The position numbers were made by a program, and so were the translations under genes. Positions 8,678-16,162 of a stretch of DNA of 64,000 nucleotides are shown here, piece by piece. The stretch covers positions 124,001 through 188,000 of the forward strand of contig NZ_WHKF01000005.1 of the NCBI RefSeq assembly GCF_009295825.1, written 5' to 3'. The notes under the pieces were generated by a model that was not told where the DNA came from, made no database searches, and was given only the letters and a program-made list of their open reading frames with translations. The DNA is from Marinifilum sp. N1E240. GTDB taxonomy: Bacteria; Bacteroidota; Bacteroidia; Bacteroidales; Marinifilaceae. Position 1 is the first letter of the stretch; every line of letters starts with the position of its first letter.

Positions 8678-8857
8678 TTAACAAAAATCTCCGCAATGAA
8701 ATTCATCACAGTCAAATGCTCCATCACATTCGAAGGCTGGACAATAAACTGCTAATTGTTTTTGTCCCCCTTTAATGTTGATTGTTTCATTTAAAGACAT
8801 TATTTCGGAGGGTTCTAAAATTGAAATCATATTTGTATTAATTTTATTAACACTCAT
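8678..8857 (-). CDS. Double-glycine precursor peptide with five-cysteine core (A1)
   Basis: A 59-residue precursor, verified codon by codon. The leader (1-31) ends in NETINIKGG, a double-glycine site for the C39 exporter. The predicted 28-residue core (32-59) has cysteines at 39, 44, 50, 55 and 59, spaced C-x4-C-x5-C-x4-C-x3-C, with many acidic and aromatic residues and a FDCDEF segment. The sister precursor at 8943 shares the FDCDE motif and the C-x4-C pattern. It lies upstream of the SPASM maturase on the same strand, so it is the likely substrate. It resembles the GG-leader natural-product precursors known in Bacteroidales; the exact core is not one I recognise. Confidence 0.88.
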   Translation of the reverse strand: MSVNKINTNMISILEPSEIMSLNETINIKGGQKQLAVYCPAFECDGAFDCDEFHCGDFC

Positions 8858-8892
8858 ATTGAGTAAACTATTAATGATTTATTATTGATAAT

Positions 8893-8920
8893 CCCACCCC
8901 CTAATATCTTCGGGAGTGGG
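8893..8920 (-). promoter_or_regulatory. GC-rich hairpin between precursor genes
   Basis: cccaccccc (8893-8901) pairs with gggagtggg (8912-8920), 9 bp with one G-T, around a 10-base loop. It stands out in very AT-rich DNA between two precursor genes. There is no long T-run, so a role in mRNA processing or stability is as likely as termination. Confidence 0.55.
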
Positions 8921-8942
8921 CTGATTGATAATCCAATGATTA

Positions 8943-9116
8943 TTAGTTTTCAAAAACTTCACATGAATATTCATCACAGTCAAAGGAGCCGCAACCAAAA
9001 TCTTCACAAGATATTAATTGGTTCTGTAGTCCACCTTTAAGATTAATGGTTTCATCTAATGTTAATGTTTCAGGTTCTTCAATAAATTCTATTCTTTTTA
9101 CATTTAAATCTTTCAT
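8943..9116 (-). CDS. Double-glycine precursor peptide with four-cysteine core (A2)
   Basis: A 57-residue precursor. The leader (1-29) ends DETINLKGG, nearly the same as in the neighbouring precursor. The 28-residue core has cysteines at 37, 42, 47 and 52, evenly spaced C-x4-C-x4-C-x4-C, with GSFDCDEYSC matching the FDCDEFHC region of its sister. Unlike the sister it ends in EVFEN without a terminal cysteine. The regular five-residue spacing recalls radical SAM substrates in which each cysteine is linked to a nearby residue. It is expected to be processed by the maturase at 7050-8378 and exported by the C39 ABC protein. Confidence 0.88.
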   Translation of the reverse strand: MKDLNVKRIEFIEEPETLTLDETINLKGGLQNQLISCEDFGCGSFDCDEYSCEVFEN

Positions 9117-9209
9117 AATTATTTTTTTTACGCTATTAAATTATATCCAGTCCTTTTACATTAATTTGTAAAATTCACCTCTTTCTAGTAGTTTTGACGT
9201 CTCAATTAG

Positions 9210-9278
9210 GTAGTTTAACTACTTAGGCCGTCCACGGTAGAGGATGGATTTCTAAAAAATATCTTAATCCGGGACGGC
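9210..9278 (-). promoter_or_regulatory. Structured leader region upstream of precursor A2
   Basis: Two inverted repeats lie together: gtagtttaactac (9210-9222, perfect around one central base) and gccgtcc/ggacggc (9227-9233 and 9272-9278), with an inner ggat/atcc pairing. The GC content is high compared with the flanks. It lies between the third precursor and A2 and could be a terminator-like element, a regulator site or a structured RNA; the sequence alone does not decide. Confidence 0.45.
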
Positions 9279-9387
9279 TACTTTCCTAAATTATTTTTCC
9301 CTAAAATGAAAATTGATGGATATGATTTTCTCATTAAATTCATTATTATTTGAATATTGATTTCTTTTATTTATTGAATGTAAAATA

Positions 9388-9519
9388 TTAAACATATATT
9401 TTCACAGGAATTCCATCGATAAATACAACATAGTAATCTCTTTCATCCCCACCTTTTAGTGTCAATAATTCATTCTGAGTTAGTACTTCAAATGTCTTCT
9501 TGATATTGTGATTTTTCAT
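9388..9519 (-). CDS. Cysteine-free double-glycine peptide, possible pheromone (A3)
   Basis: A 43-residue precursor. The leader is classic: LTQNELLTLKGG, residues 13-24. The predicted 19-residue product is hydrophobic and aromatic, with Tyr-Tyr-Val-Val near its start and a VKIYV end, and has no cysteine, so cysteine-based maturation seems unlikely. It is the precursor closest to the divergent histidine kinase and response regulator. By analogy with double-glycine pheromones of Gram-positive bacteria it may be the signal sensed by that kinase. It could also be a third product; nothing in the sequence proves signalling. Confidence 0.75.
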   Translation of the reverse strand: MKNHNIKKTFEVLTQNELLTLKGGDERDYYVVFIDGIPVKIYV

Positions 9520-9570
9520 CTCTTTTTATTTTAGAAATTTTAACTTAAAACTAGAGAATACTTTGTGTTT

Positions 9571-9618
9571 TAAACGAATAGGTATCTAATTGTTATTAAT
9601 TAGAAACCTATTCGTTTA
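9571..9618. promoter_or_regulatory. Long inverted repeat in the divergent intergenic region
   Basis: Arms 9571-9591 and 9598-9618 match at 20 of 21 positions around a 6-base loop. The repeat lies 52 bp upstream of the A3 start codon and about 325 bp upstream of the kinase start. Its place in the precursor promoter region suggests an operator for the neighbouring response regulator or an RNA hairpin in the 5' leader. Confidence 0.6.
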
Positions 9619-9942
9619 ATTTAAAATAACGAGCTCCTAAAATATTTTCTATGTGATAAATGATGCTGCATTGTATTTTTTATTACGAACTTATTTGTAA
9701 TAAAATTTGTGTTAACTAGTTTACGGTCAAGAGGTAAAGGATAATAAAGAGTGCGTAAGAAAAAGTTTAGACTATCAATAAAAAAAATATATTTAGTTAT
9801 AATAATTCAGTGGTATTATTAGAAAACTATTTGTACATTGATTAGATTAGAAGGGGTTTATATTATAGCAATTTTATAATTTAGAATAGTTCCAGTAAAT
9901 ATGATTTTCTTTTTTATGTATAAAAAATTATATCTTTAATTT

Positions 9943-11319
9943 ATGAAACTAAGATTACTTCATAGAATAGGAGCAATTATCATATTTGTACTTGTAGTAC
10001 TGGTTTTTTCACAGGTTCTTTGGTTGTCTAAGCAACTGGATGAAAGGAAAAAATCGTTTAGTATGGATCTTGAAAACACATTACTGAGTATTGTTAATTT
10101 CCATGCCTTGCGAGGGTATAGCTCTGCTAATCGGTTAGGTGAAGATACAGCTACTATTTCTATGGAAAGATCTACAGTTAAGGAAACAAATAATGATACC
10201 TCTCATGAATTGGGACGTCATGAAATTAGTACGAATAAATATATTAAGAATTTTTCATTGCATAGAGCTATAGAAGCTGCATTTATTGATATATGTTTAG
10301 CAAATAAGAGTTTTAAACTTGAAGTTATTGATTCCTTATTTCAAAACAATTTTAAGGATATTCGATATGTTAAGTCGTATGAACTACAAATTCTTAAAAA
10401 TGGACAAGTTATTGATAGTGTTTGTCATGGAAAAATTGAGCAAATTAAATTCCAAAATTCATCTGACAATTTAAAAATACCTTTAGGAACAGAGGATGTC
10501 TATGTTTTTTTAGCAAAGTATAAGTTAAAAAAAATTCCTTTCTTACAATCCATGATTTTTTCTTTAAGTCTATCTGGTATTGCTATTATTTTTGTTGCTC
10601 TTCTACTACTTTGGTTACTTTGGGCATTACAACAGCGAGCAATTCAATTACAATGGCGAGAACAAACAGTAAGAGGTATTGTACATGATTTGAAATCTCC
10701 ACTTTCTTATGTTTATACACTTTTAGATTACATTGCTAATAAAGAACACCATAATTCTATGCAAGAACAGCTTCGAATTACTGGAACAAATGTGTCAAAA
10801 TTGATCACTAAAATTGAACTTATACTCACAATTTTTAGTAGTAAGAAAAAACATTTTTTTATGGAGGCTGCTCCATATAATTTGTCTGAAAGGTGTGAAA
10901 ATTTATTTGCAGAATTAAGTGTTACTTATAAAGAGAAAAAGCCAAAGTGTAAAATGCTTATACCTAAGGATTTATTTGTTAATGTAGATCCACTTTATTT
11001 TGAAGCTGTGTTGAGAAATCTGATGGATAATGCAATTAAATATTCTGATAGACCTGCAATGATAATTATTAGTGCTATTCAAGAAAAAAAGGAGTTATTA
11101 CTTAACATTGAAGATTTAGGCATTGGTATATCAAAGAAGAAACAAAGAAAGATTTTCCAGGAATTTTATCGGGTAAATAATACAACCAAAGGTCATGGTA
11201 TTGGTTTAACTTTTAGTAGACAAATAATTGAAGCACACGAAGGACGAATAACATTAAAAAGTGAATTTGGAAAAGGAAGTACTTTTAGTATTAGTTTGCC
11301 TTATTCTTTAGTGTTGTAA
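9943..11319 (+). CDS. Membrane sensor histidine kinase
   Basis: A 458-residue inner-membrane kinase. TM1 spans about 10-28, a periplasmic sensor domain of about 170 residues follows, and TM2 spans about 203-228. The H-box RGIVHDLKSPLS carries the phosphorylated His248; the N-box is NLMDNAIKYS, G1 is EDLGIGIS and G2 is GHGIGLTFS. It is followed after 12 bp by its response regulator. The pair is transcribed away from the precursor genes, so it most likely controls the peptide cluster. The sensor domain has no match I recognise and could bind a peptide, possibly A3. Confidence 0.93.
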   Translation: MKLRLLHRIGAIIIFVLVVLVFSQVLWLSKQLDERKKSFSMDLENTLLSIVNFHALRGYSSANRLGEDTATISMERSTVKETNNDTSHELGRHEISTNKYIKNFSLHRAIEAAFIDICLANKSFKLEVIDSLFQNNFKDIRYVKSYELQILKNGQVIDSVCHGKIEQIKFQNSSDNLKIPLGTEDVYVFLAKYKLKKIPFLQSMIFSLSLSGIAIIFVALLLLWLLWALQQRAIQLQWREQTVRGIVHDLKSPLSYVYTLLDYIANKEHHNSMQEQLRITGTNVSKLITKIELILTIFSSKKKHFFMEAAPYNLSERCENLFAELSVTYKEKKPKCKMLIPKDLFVNVDPLYFEAVLRNLMDNAIKYSDRPAMIIISAIQEKKELLLNIEDLGIGISKKKQRKIFQEFYRVNNTTKGHGIGLTFSRQIIEAHEGRITLKSEFGKGSTFSISLPYSLVL

Positions 11320-11331
11320 ATATAAAATAGT

Positions 11332-12009
11332 ATGAGGAAAATATGCGTAATATTCGTTGATGATGATATCAACTTAGGAAATTTGGTATGCACTGCATTA
11401 GAAACTGATTACGGTTATTGTGTTCATTTTCAAAATACGATGGCTGGAATTAACAATATCATACCAAGTATTAATCCTGATATTATCATTTTAGATGTTG
11501 AAATTGGTAGAGAAAATGGAATTGAGAAAGCAAAGGAAATTATTGAAAACTATCCTCAAATACCACTCATTTTTGTTTCGTCACATACAAAAGAAAGTTT
11601 TATTACAGAGGGTATAAGTATTGGTGCAAACGCGTACCTTCCAAAACCATTATCAATACCCATCCTTGCTTCGTACATTAAACGATATACAAATTGCTCT
11701 CAATCAAAAGCAATTATAAAAGTTGCTAGTTATGAACTTAATTTGTCATCAAGTGAACTTATTTATGAAAAAAAATTATTAAAGAAATTGAGTCCATTTG
11801 AAAAAAATACACTCGAGTTATTGATGAATCATGCAAATAAAACTGTAAGTAGAGAACAATTAGCTAAAAAATTATGGGGTCATTCTTTGAAAGAACAAAA
11901 TATTGCTAGCATCCACAATACGATTTCAAAATTAAGAGACTTGTTTAAAACTCATAACCGTGTTAAAATTAATACAATTAGAAATATTGGATATATTCTT
12001 CAATATTAA
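11332..12009 (+). CDS. OmpR-family response regulator
   Basis: A 225-residue DNA-binding regulator partnered with the preceding kinase. The receiver domain has the acidic pocket D10-D12, phospho-acceptor Asp55 (IIILDVEIG), Ser83/Ser84 and Lys105 (LPKPLS). Residues about 130-225 form a winged helix of the Trans_reg_C type, with SPFEKNTLELLMNH and a final RNIGYILQY, typical of the OmpR/PhoB class. It probably activates or represses the divergent precursor promoter, where the long inverted repeat at 9571-9618 is a candidate site. Confidence 0.93.
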   Translation: MRKICVIFVDDDINLGNLVCTALETDYGYCVHFQNTMAGINNIIPSINPDIIILDVEIGRENGIEKAKEIIENYPQIPLIFVSSHTKESFITEGISIGANAYLPKPLSIPILASYIKRYTNCSQSKAIIKVASYELNLSSSELIYEKKLLKKLSPFEKNTLELLMNHANKTVSREQLAKKLWGHSLKEQNIASIHNTISKLRDLFKTHNRVKINTIRNIGYILQY

Positions 12010-12056
12010 AATATATGGAAATATCAATTATTTAATAGATAATTGGACCAATGGGA

Positions 12057-13331
12057 TCATGTATGTATTGAATTTTTATCCGTAAAGAACGGATGCTGAG
12101 CCATCCTATCAGCCTGTTGTTCTTTCGTTACTTTGATATACTTCATAAAAGAGCTTTCGGTAGTGTGTGTACTGATAGCCATAATATCAATAACTGGAAC
12201 ACCAGCTAGGTAAGCATTCGTACAAAAACTTCTTCGGGCGGTATGTGTTTTTATAAGTTCGTATTTAGGTACATGCTTATTTTCTTTAATACCGCCTTTT
12301 GATTTTGCAGTTGATTCAATATCCTTAATTTCTGCCATTTCACCTACCTCTTTTATTTTATAGTTGATGGTTTGGTCAGCCATAGTTTTAGGTGGTTTAC
12401 TTCCATTTTTTTCTAAGATTTCTACTACAATTGGATGTAAAGGAATAATTACTTTTTGACCTGTTTTCTTAGTGTCAACCTTTAGCATATGAGTGTTTGA
12501 TCTTAGAATAATATTTTCTGGTTTGAGATCATTAAAATCAGAAACTCTTAAGCCGGTAAAGGCACCAATTAAGAATAAATCTCTGGCTCTTTCATGTTGT
12601 GGTTTGTCAGATAAATCAAGTGCATACATTTTCTTAAGCTCATCAACTGTAAGATAGATGTTATCAACCTCTTCTTTCAGAACAATGAAACGCTTACCCT
12701 TAAAAGCCATATTGTTAGTTAAACCTTGCTCAACGGCTTCGCCCATAAAAGTTTTTAGGTTTTTAATGTGCTTTCCTGTGTTGTTGGTTGCATAGTTTTT
12801 AGAATTACACCATGCAATTAAATCATAGTAGAAATCAAGTGTAATAGCCTCAAAAGTAAGTTTGTATTTAGCAGCTTCAAAGAGCTCTAAAACAACTTTA
12901 GTGCCTTTAAGGCTTTTAATGGTTCCTTTGGTTATTGGTCGTCCTGTATTTGGGTTTATTTTAAACTCATATGCTTCGATAACTTTGTTGATAAAACCGA
13001 AAAAGCTCTTCTCTTCTTCATTTATTGGTGCAAAATAATCATCAAGGAATTTCTTTAGGTTTGTTTTTGATATTGAAACACCTTTAACCACACATTCATC
13101 ATAAAATGCAGAAACTTTGTTTTCTAGATCATTTAAGAGACTATTAATTGAAGATTTATCTTTGGCAGCGGCAACATTTCTTACTCTTTGTCTTGACTTG
13201 TCCCAATACTTAGGATAGACTTTAACAGGTAAATAGTACACAATTCTTTTATTGTTGAATCGTGTTATTAAAAGTATCTTAGTTTCAATTTCCTTATTTG
13301 GGTATTCTAATACAAATCGAACGTTAGCCAT
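12057..13331 (-). CDS. Tyrosine recombinase (phage/ICE-type integrase)
   Basis: A 424-residue integrase of the type found on Bacteroidota integrative elements. The N-terminal arm-binding region (about 1-95) and SAM-like core-binding domain (about 105-210) precede the catalytic domain. Catalytic residues are Arg262 (TGLRVSD), a lysine near 288-289, His363 and Arg366 (HTARRSF), His389 and nucleophile Tyr398 (FMKYIKV). The gene is intact. With the resolvase tail at the other side it suggests that the peptide cluster and its regulators form a genomic island. The attachment site is probably in the 13,332-13,550 gap, but no matching core repeat was identified. Confidence 0.93.
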   Translation of the reverse strand: MANVRFVLEYPNKEIETKILLITRFNNKRIVYYLPVKVYPKYWDKSRQRVRNVAAAKDKSSINSLLNDLENKVSAFYDECVVKGVSISKTNLKKFLDDYFAPINEEEKSFFGFINKVIEAYEFKINPNTGRPITKGTIKSLKGTKVVLELFEAAKYKLTFEAITLDFYYDLIAWCNSKNYATNNTGKHIKNLKTFMGEAVEQGLTNNMAFKGKRFIVLKEEVDNIYLTVDELKKMYALDLSDKPQHERARDLFLIGAFTGLRVSDFNDLKPENIILRSNTHMLKVDTKKTGQKVIIPLHPIVVEILEKNGSKPPKTMADQTINYKIKEVGEMAEIKDIESTAKSKGGIKENKHVPKYELIKTHTARRSFCTNAYLAGVPVIDIMAISTHTTESSFMKYIKVTKEQQADRMAQHPFFTDKNSIHT

Positions 13332-13548
13332 GTCTCAAAGTTTTGTTTGAAACAAAGGTAAGTATATTTTAAAACCTGACGGGAAACCTGACGGAATTTC
13401 TTTATTGATATTAATTTGTCTTTATCTATTCTTTATTCGAACATATCCTAAAAACCCTAAAAGGTTAATGTTTGCAGGGTGTGTAGTGTAAATCTCAATT
13501 AGTTAAGAAATATGTAATTTAAGTAATTTTCAGTCCGCCAGAGACCTC
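13332..13548. other. Upstream region of the integrase; candidate attachment site
   Basis: No gene is visible. Integrase-bearing elements commonly keep their attachment site next to the integrase start, so this is where one would expect it. I found no tRNA end and no duplicated core elsewhere in the window. The segment cagtccgccagagacc at 13,531-13,546 stands out as GC-richer. Confidence 0.3.
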
Positions 13549-13594
13549 AAAAAACAAAACCTCATTTACTTATGTAGATGAGGTTTTGTTTTTG
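13549..13594. terminator. Bidirectional terminator hairpin
   Basis: A long inverted repeat (13549-13565 with 13578-13594; core acaaaacctcat/atgaggttttgt) has an A-run before and a T-run after it, so it can stop transcription in both directions. It separates the island from the next minus-strand gene. Confidence 0.8.
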
Positions 13595-13707
13595 ATACCA
13601 TCCAACTCTTAGGTCATTCTTCCAATTCTGATTGTCTTTTATCACACGAAAGGATTCGTGCGATAGCAGGGGAAAAGAAATAATATTATTGTGCTTATAG
13701 TTTTAAT

Positions 13708-14193
13708 TTAAGTTTCTTGATAATTTTTATCCGTTAATAATTCTTTTAACTCTGGAGCAAAGTGTGACCAAACAAGGTAGAAGGTTTTTCCATTGTGAGA
13801 AATAATTTTACATCCCTCTTCTTTCTCTTTTGGAGTAAAAACAATTTCTTGATTATTTATCTTCACATCATTTAAACTTAAAAGTATAGTTCTTCTCTTT
13901 AAGAAAAGAATTTTATTAGTACATATCTTAATTTGGTTACTGCTAATAAAATTAACTTTAAAGATTACCCTATTAAAAGTTCTGATATTCTTAATAAAGC
14001 CTATCACAATAAAAACTAAAAGAAATACTAATAACGCAATCCCTAAATAAACTATACTCTTATTTTCCGCAGAACCAATAAATATAAAAGACATAATCAC
14101 TAAATATATTGGAGATAGAAAAATATACTGATATATATTATTTTTTCTTCTTTTAAAAAAAATCGCACCACTATTATTTATTCTAAATTTCAT
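13708..14193 (-). CDS. Two-helix membrane protein of unknown function
   Basis: A 161-residue protein with two adjacent membrane helices (about 23-42 and 48-68) followed by a soluble tail of about 90 residues rich in beta-type segments (VIFKVNF, QIKICTN, ILLSLNDVKI). Proteins of this shape are common and poorly characterised. It stands alone, beyond the bidirectional terminator that ends the integrase side. I do not recognise the family. Confidence 0.6.
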   Translation of the reverse strand: MKFRINNSGAIFFKRRKNNIYQYIFLSPIYLVIMSFIFIGSAENKSIVYLGIALLVFLLVFIVIGFIKNIRTFNRVIFKVNFISSNQIKICTNKILFLKRRTILLSLNDVKINNQEIVFTPKEKEEGCKIISHNGKTFYLVWSHFAPELKELLTDKNYQET

Positions 14194-14288
14194 AGTTCTT
14201 TATTTTTGATTCTTCAATGTTCTGACATCTCCTACAATAGAATGGACTGTCCCAGTTGTAATAGTTAGATAGTTTATAGAATTAAAAA

Positions 14289-14311
14289 AAGCTCGAGTGC
14301 GAGTCGAGCTT
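14289..14311 (-). terminator. Rho-independent terminator (minus strand)
   Basis: aagctcga/tcgagctt (14289-14296 and 14304-14311) with a 7-base loop, followed on the minus strand by seven T residues. It would end a transcript coming from the RAYT gene. Confidence 0.7.
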
Positions 14312-14358
14312 GATTTATTCTATTTAAGACTACTAGATTTTAATTAAAGGTATAAAAT

Positions 14359-14523
14359 ATGAAAACCTTTGTTGGATGGGCCAACGACCCAAAATCCGTT
14401 AGACGGCAGCGTCTTAAAACACTTGGTATTATTACTGTCGCTATTATAGGTCTTATCGGAATAGCTATCAAACATGCCGATAAATTACAAATACTTGTAG
14501 ATATGATTTCTAGTAATAGCTGA
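14359..14523 (+). CDS. 54-residue single-helix membrane protein
   Basis: A 54-codon frame starting with ATG at 14359, preceded by a purine-rich attaaagg 8 bp upstream, and ending with TGA. Residues 1-20 are basic and polar (with WANDPKSVRRQRLK), residues about 21-38 form a membrane helix, and the tail is amphipathic. A terminator hairpin follows 7 bp after the stop, which supports a real short transcript. The function is unknown; a toxin-like or holin-like small protein cannot be excluded. Confidence 0.55.
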   Translation: MKTFVGWANDPKSVRRQRLKTLGIITVAIIGLIGIAIKHADKLQILVDMISSNS

Positions 14524-14530
14524 TATTGAG

Positions 14531-14551
14531 AGCCCTTATGGGCTTTCTTTG
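14531..14551 (+). terminator. Terminator after the small membrane protein
   Basis: agccc/gggct (14531-14535 and 14540-14544) around a 4-base loop, followed by a T-rich ttctttgttt tract. Confidence 0.6.
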
Positions 14552-14635
14552 TTTCATCTACAAAACAAATATATTCTATATCGGTTTAAATTTAAACCAA
14601 TTGTTCACTTTTCTCTTATAAATAATATCTATAAG

Positions 14636-15232
14636 TTAATAATATCTCTTTGATTTCCACCACTTCCGCGGATTCTTCTCAATATATTCCGAAATCATTA
14701 AAAAAGCACGATCGTTTCGTATGATTCGTTCATAATAATTTCGGTGCCACAATCTTTTATGGAATGCTTGCCAATTATGCTCTTTTACCCCTTTAATGTA
14801 CTCTACCGTTGTTATCGACTTAAAAGCCCCAATCATATTGCCTACCGTCGTTTGGGCAATGCCTTGTGCTTGCCCTAACGTTTGGGCAGTATCTTGTTCT
14901 TGTTGTTCTGCGGCAACCACAAGGGATTGCCGCCTACGTGTTTCTTTTTTTGTGGGGTGGGGATTGTTTGCGGTTATTTCTATTATCCCATGAAAATGGT
15001 TTGGCATTACCACGAATTCGTGCAACTCGATGTTGGGGAATCGTTTTTTTAATGCCAGCCATTCATGTTCTATCATTTTGCCCGCATCGTTTAAAATCAT
15101 CTTTGCATCGATGATTTCTCCAAACAGAAAAGCTCTGTGCTGGCATACCAGGGTGATAAAATACAATCCTTCTTGAGAGTAATCGTATCCTTTCAAACGT
15201 ATGGATTGTCGGTTTCGTAATTTTTGAATCAT
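14636..15232 (-). CDS. REP-associated tyrosine transposase (RAYT, Y1 HUH family)
   Basis: About 198 residues from the ATG at 15232; the ATG at 15244 would add four. It belongs to the IS200-like Y1 transposases that are domesticated in chromosomes and linked to REP palindromes. The HUH motif lies in VVMPNHFHGII, and the likely catalytic tyrosine is in SEYIEKNP near the C-terminus. The opening NRQSIRLKGYDYSQEGLYF is typical of Bacteroidota members. The gene has a GC-rich variable loop (about 95-135) containing a REP-like palindrome. It lies directly after the DUF6261 gene, a pairing often seen in this phylum. Confidence 0.88.
   Translation of the reverse strand: MIQKLRNRQSIRLKGYDYSQEGLYFITLVCQHRAFLFGEIIDAKMILNDAGKMIEHEWLALKKRFPNIELHEFVVMPNHFHGIIEITANNPHPTKKETRRRQSLVVAAEQQEQDTAQTLGQAQGIAQTTVGNMIGAFKSITTVEYIKGVKEHNWQAFHKRLWHRNYYERIIRNDRAFLMISEYIEKNPRKWWKSKRYY
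14910..14933. repeat. REP-like palindrome inside the RAYT gene
   Basis: gcggcaa and ttgccgc (14910-14916 and 14927-14933) form a 7-bp stem with a 10-base loop in the variable region of the RAYT reading frame. GC content is well above the surroundings. Confidence 0.55.
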
Positions 15233-15250
15233 GATAACTACCATAAAAAA

Positions 15251-15266
15251 GAGCCCCGAAGGGCTC
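15251..15266 (-). terminator. Terminator of the DUF6261 gene
   Basis: On the minus strand, GAGCCC-TTCG-GGGCTC is followed by six T residues: a classic UUCG-capped hairpin 22 bp after the stop codon at 15289. Confidence 0.85.
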
Positions 15267-15288
15267 CATACTCATGGCATATAGTTAA

Positions 15289-16020
15289 CTACTCGGCAGC
15301 CTCTTCGGCTGGAGTTTCTTCATCTTCCTTTTTAGGAATCATTTTATTGTATTCATCAATCAATTGGTTGATGCGATTGTTGATGGTATCGTAAGCACCA
15401 TCGGTGCTAAGGGTTGTGTGGGCTTGCAGGTGAGCCAATAGTTCGCGATAAGCTGTAATAATTTGTTTGCGCAATTCTATCGATTTCATATCCGGAGTAT
15501 CGGCTCTTTCGTTTACCCTTGCCTGGAATTTGTTATCGAACAGGGTATTTTCATCCTTTAACTTGTTTAGCCAGTCGGTTAATCCAAGTAAGCCAATTGC
15601 AGCACTTAAATCAGCGGTATTTTCCCACTTGTTGATGATTCCGCCTAGAGTATTGGTCTCTTCGACATATTTAAGGCGAGCAATGCCAGTTCCAAAAGGC
15701 GTTAAGGAATTCTCCAGAGCAATAGCTGCTTCCTGTTTAGCAGGATCGAAATGATGGGAAAATGATTGAATTTGCAAATCGATTCCGAACCAGGTGGCAT
15801 CTCTTTTGCCATCCAATTCCACCAACTCTTCCGAGATTTCGGAGCCTTTATCCGCTTGGGTGAGTTCAAACAATACAGCTACCAATGGCAACAATTCATC
15901 GTATTGTTCTTTTACCAGTAAAGTTTCAGGATTTCCTGATTTGACTATTTCCAAAAGATGTTGGAAAAATTGAACGAAAGTTCTGTTCTTAAGTCTTCTG
16001 TAATTTAAAGTAGTATACAT
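15289..16020 (-). CDS. DUF6261-family protein
   Basis: A 243-residue, largely helical, acidic protein without signal peptide or membrane segment. The opening NYRRLKNRTFVQFFQHLLEI and the internal TPFGTGIARLKYVEETN match what I recall of the DUF6261 family, known almost only from Bacteroidota and frequently next to RAYT genes. The tail is acidic (PKKEDEETPAEEAAE). No enzymatic motif is visible. The co-occurrence with RAYT and palindromic repeats suggests a role in the REP system, but this is inference. Confidence 0.65.
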   Translation of the reverse strand: MYTTLNYRRLKNRTFVQFFQHLLEIVKSGNPETLLVKEQYDELLPLVAVLFELTQADKGSEISEELVELDGKRDATWFGIDLQIQSFSHHFDPAKQEAAIALENSLTPFGTGIARLKYVEETNTLGGIINKWENTADLSAAIGLLGLTDWLNKLKDENTLFDNKFQARVNERADTPDMKSIELRKQIITAYRELLAHLQAHTTLSTDGAYDTINNRINQLIDEYNKMIPKKEDEETPAEEAAE

Positions 16021-16162
16021 ATAAAAGTTTTAAGTGTTTATAAGTACTATTAAATTTAGACAATTATTACTACAGATAATGTGATGAATTAATGGGATTT
16101 ATCGTGCAATTGTATGTTTTACAACACATTCAGAGTGAGTATTAGAACAGCAAGTTGAGCTT

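Noticed and set aside
9306-9353. 15-codon plus-strand frame between precursors as a further peptide
   Set aside because: No leader motif, no double glycine and no ribosome site; it is on the opposite strand to the precursors.
14866-15114. Plus-strand frame opposite the RAYT gene
   Set aside because: It is antisense to a well-supported HUH transposase and encodes no recognisable domain.
15063-15275. Alternative minus-strand frame overlapping the RAYT start
   Set aside because: Shadow frame of the RAYT gene that also runs through the terminator of the DUF6261 gene.
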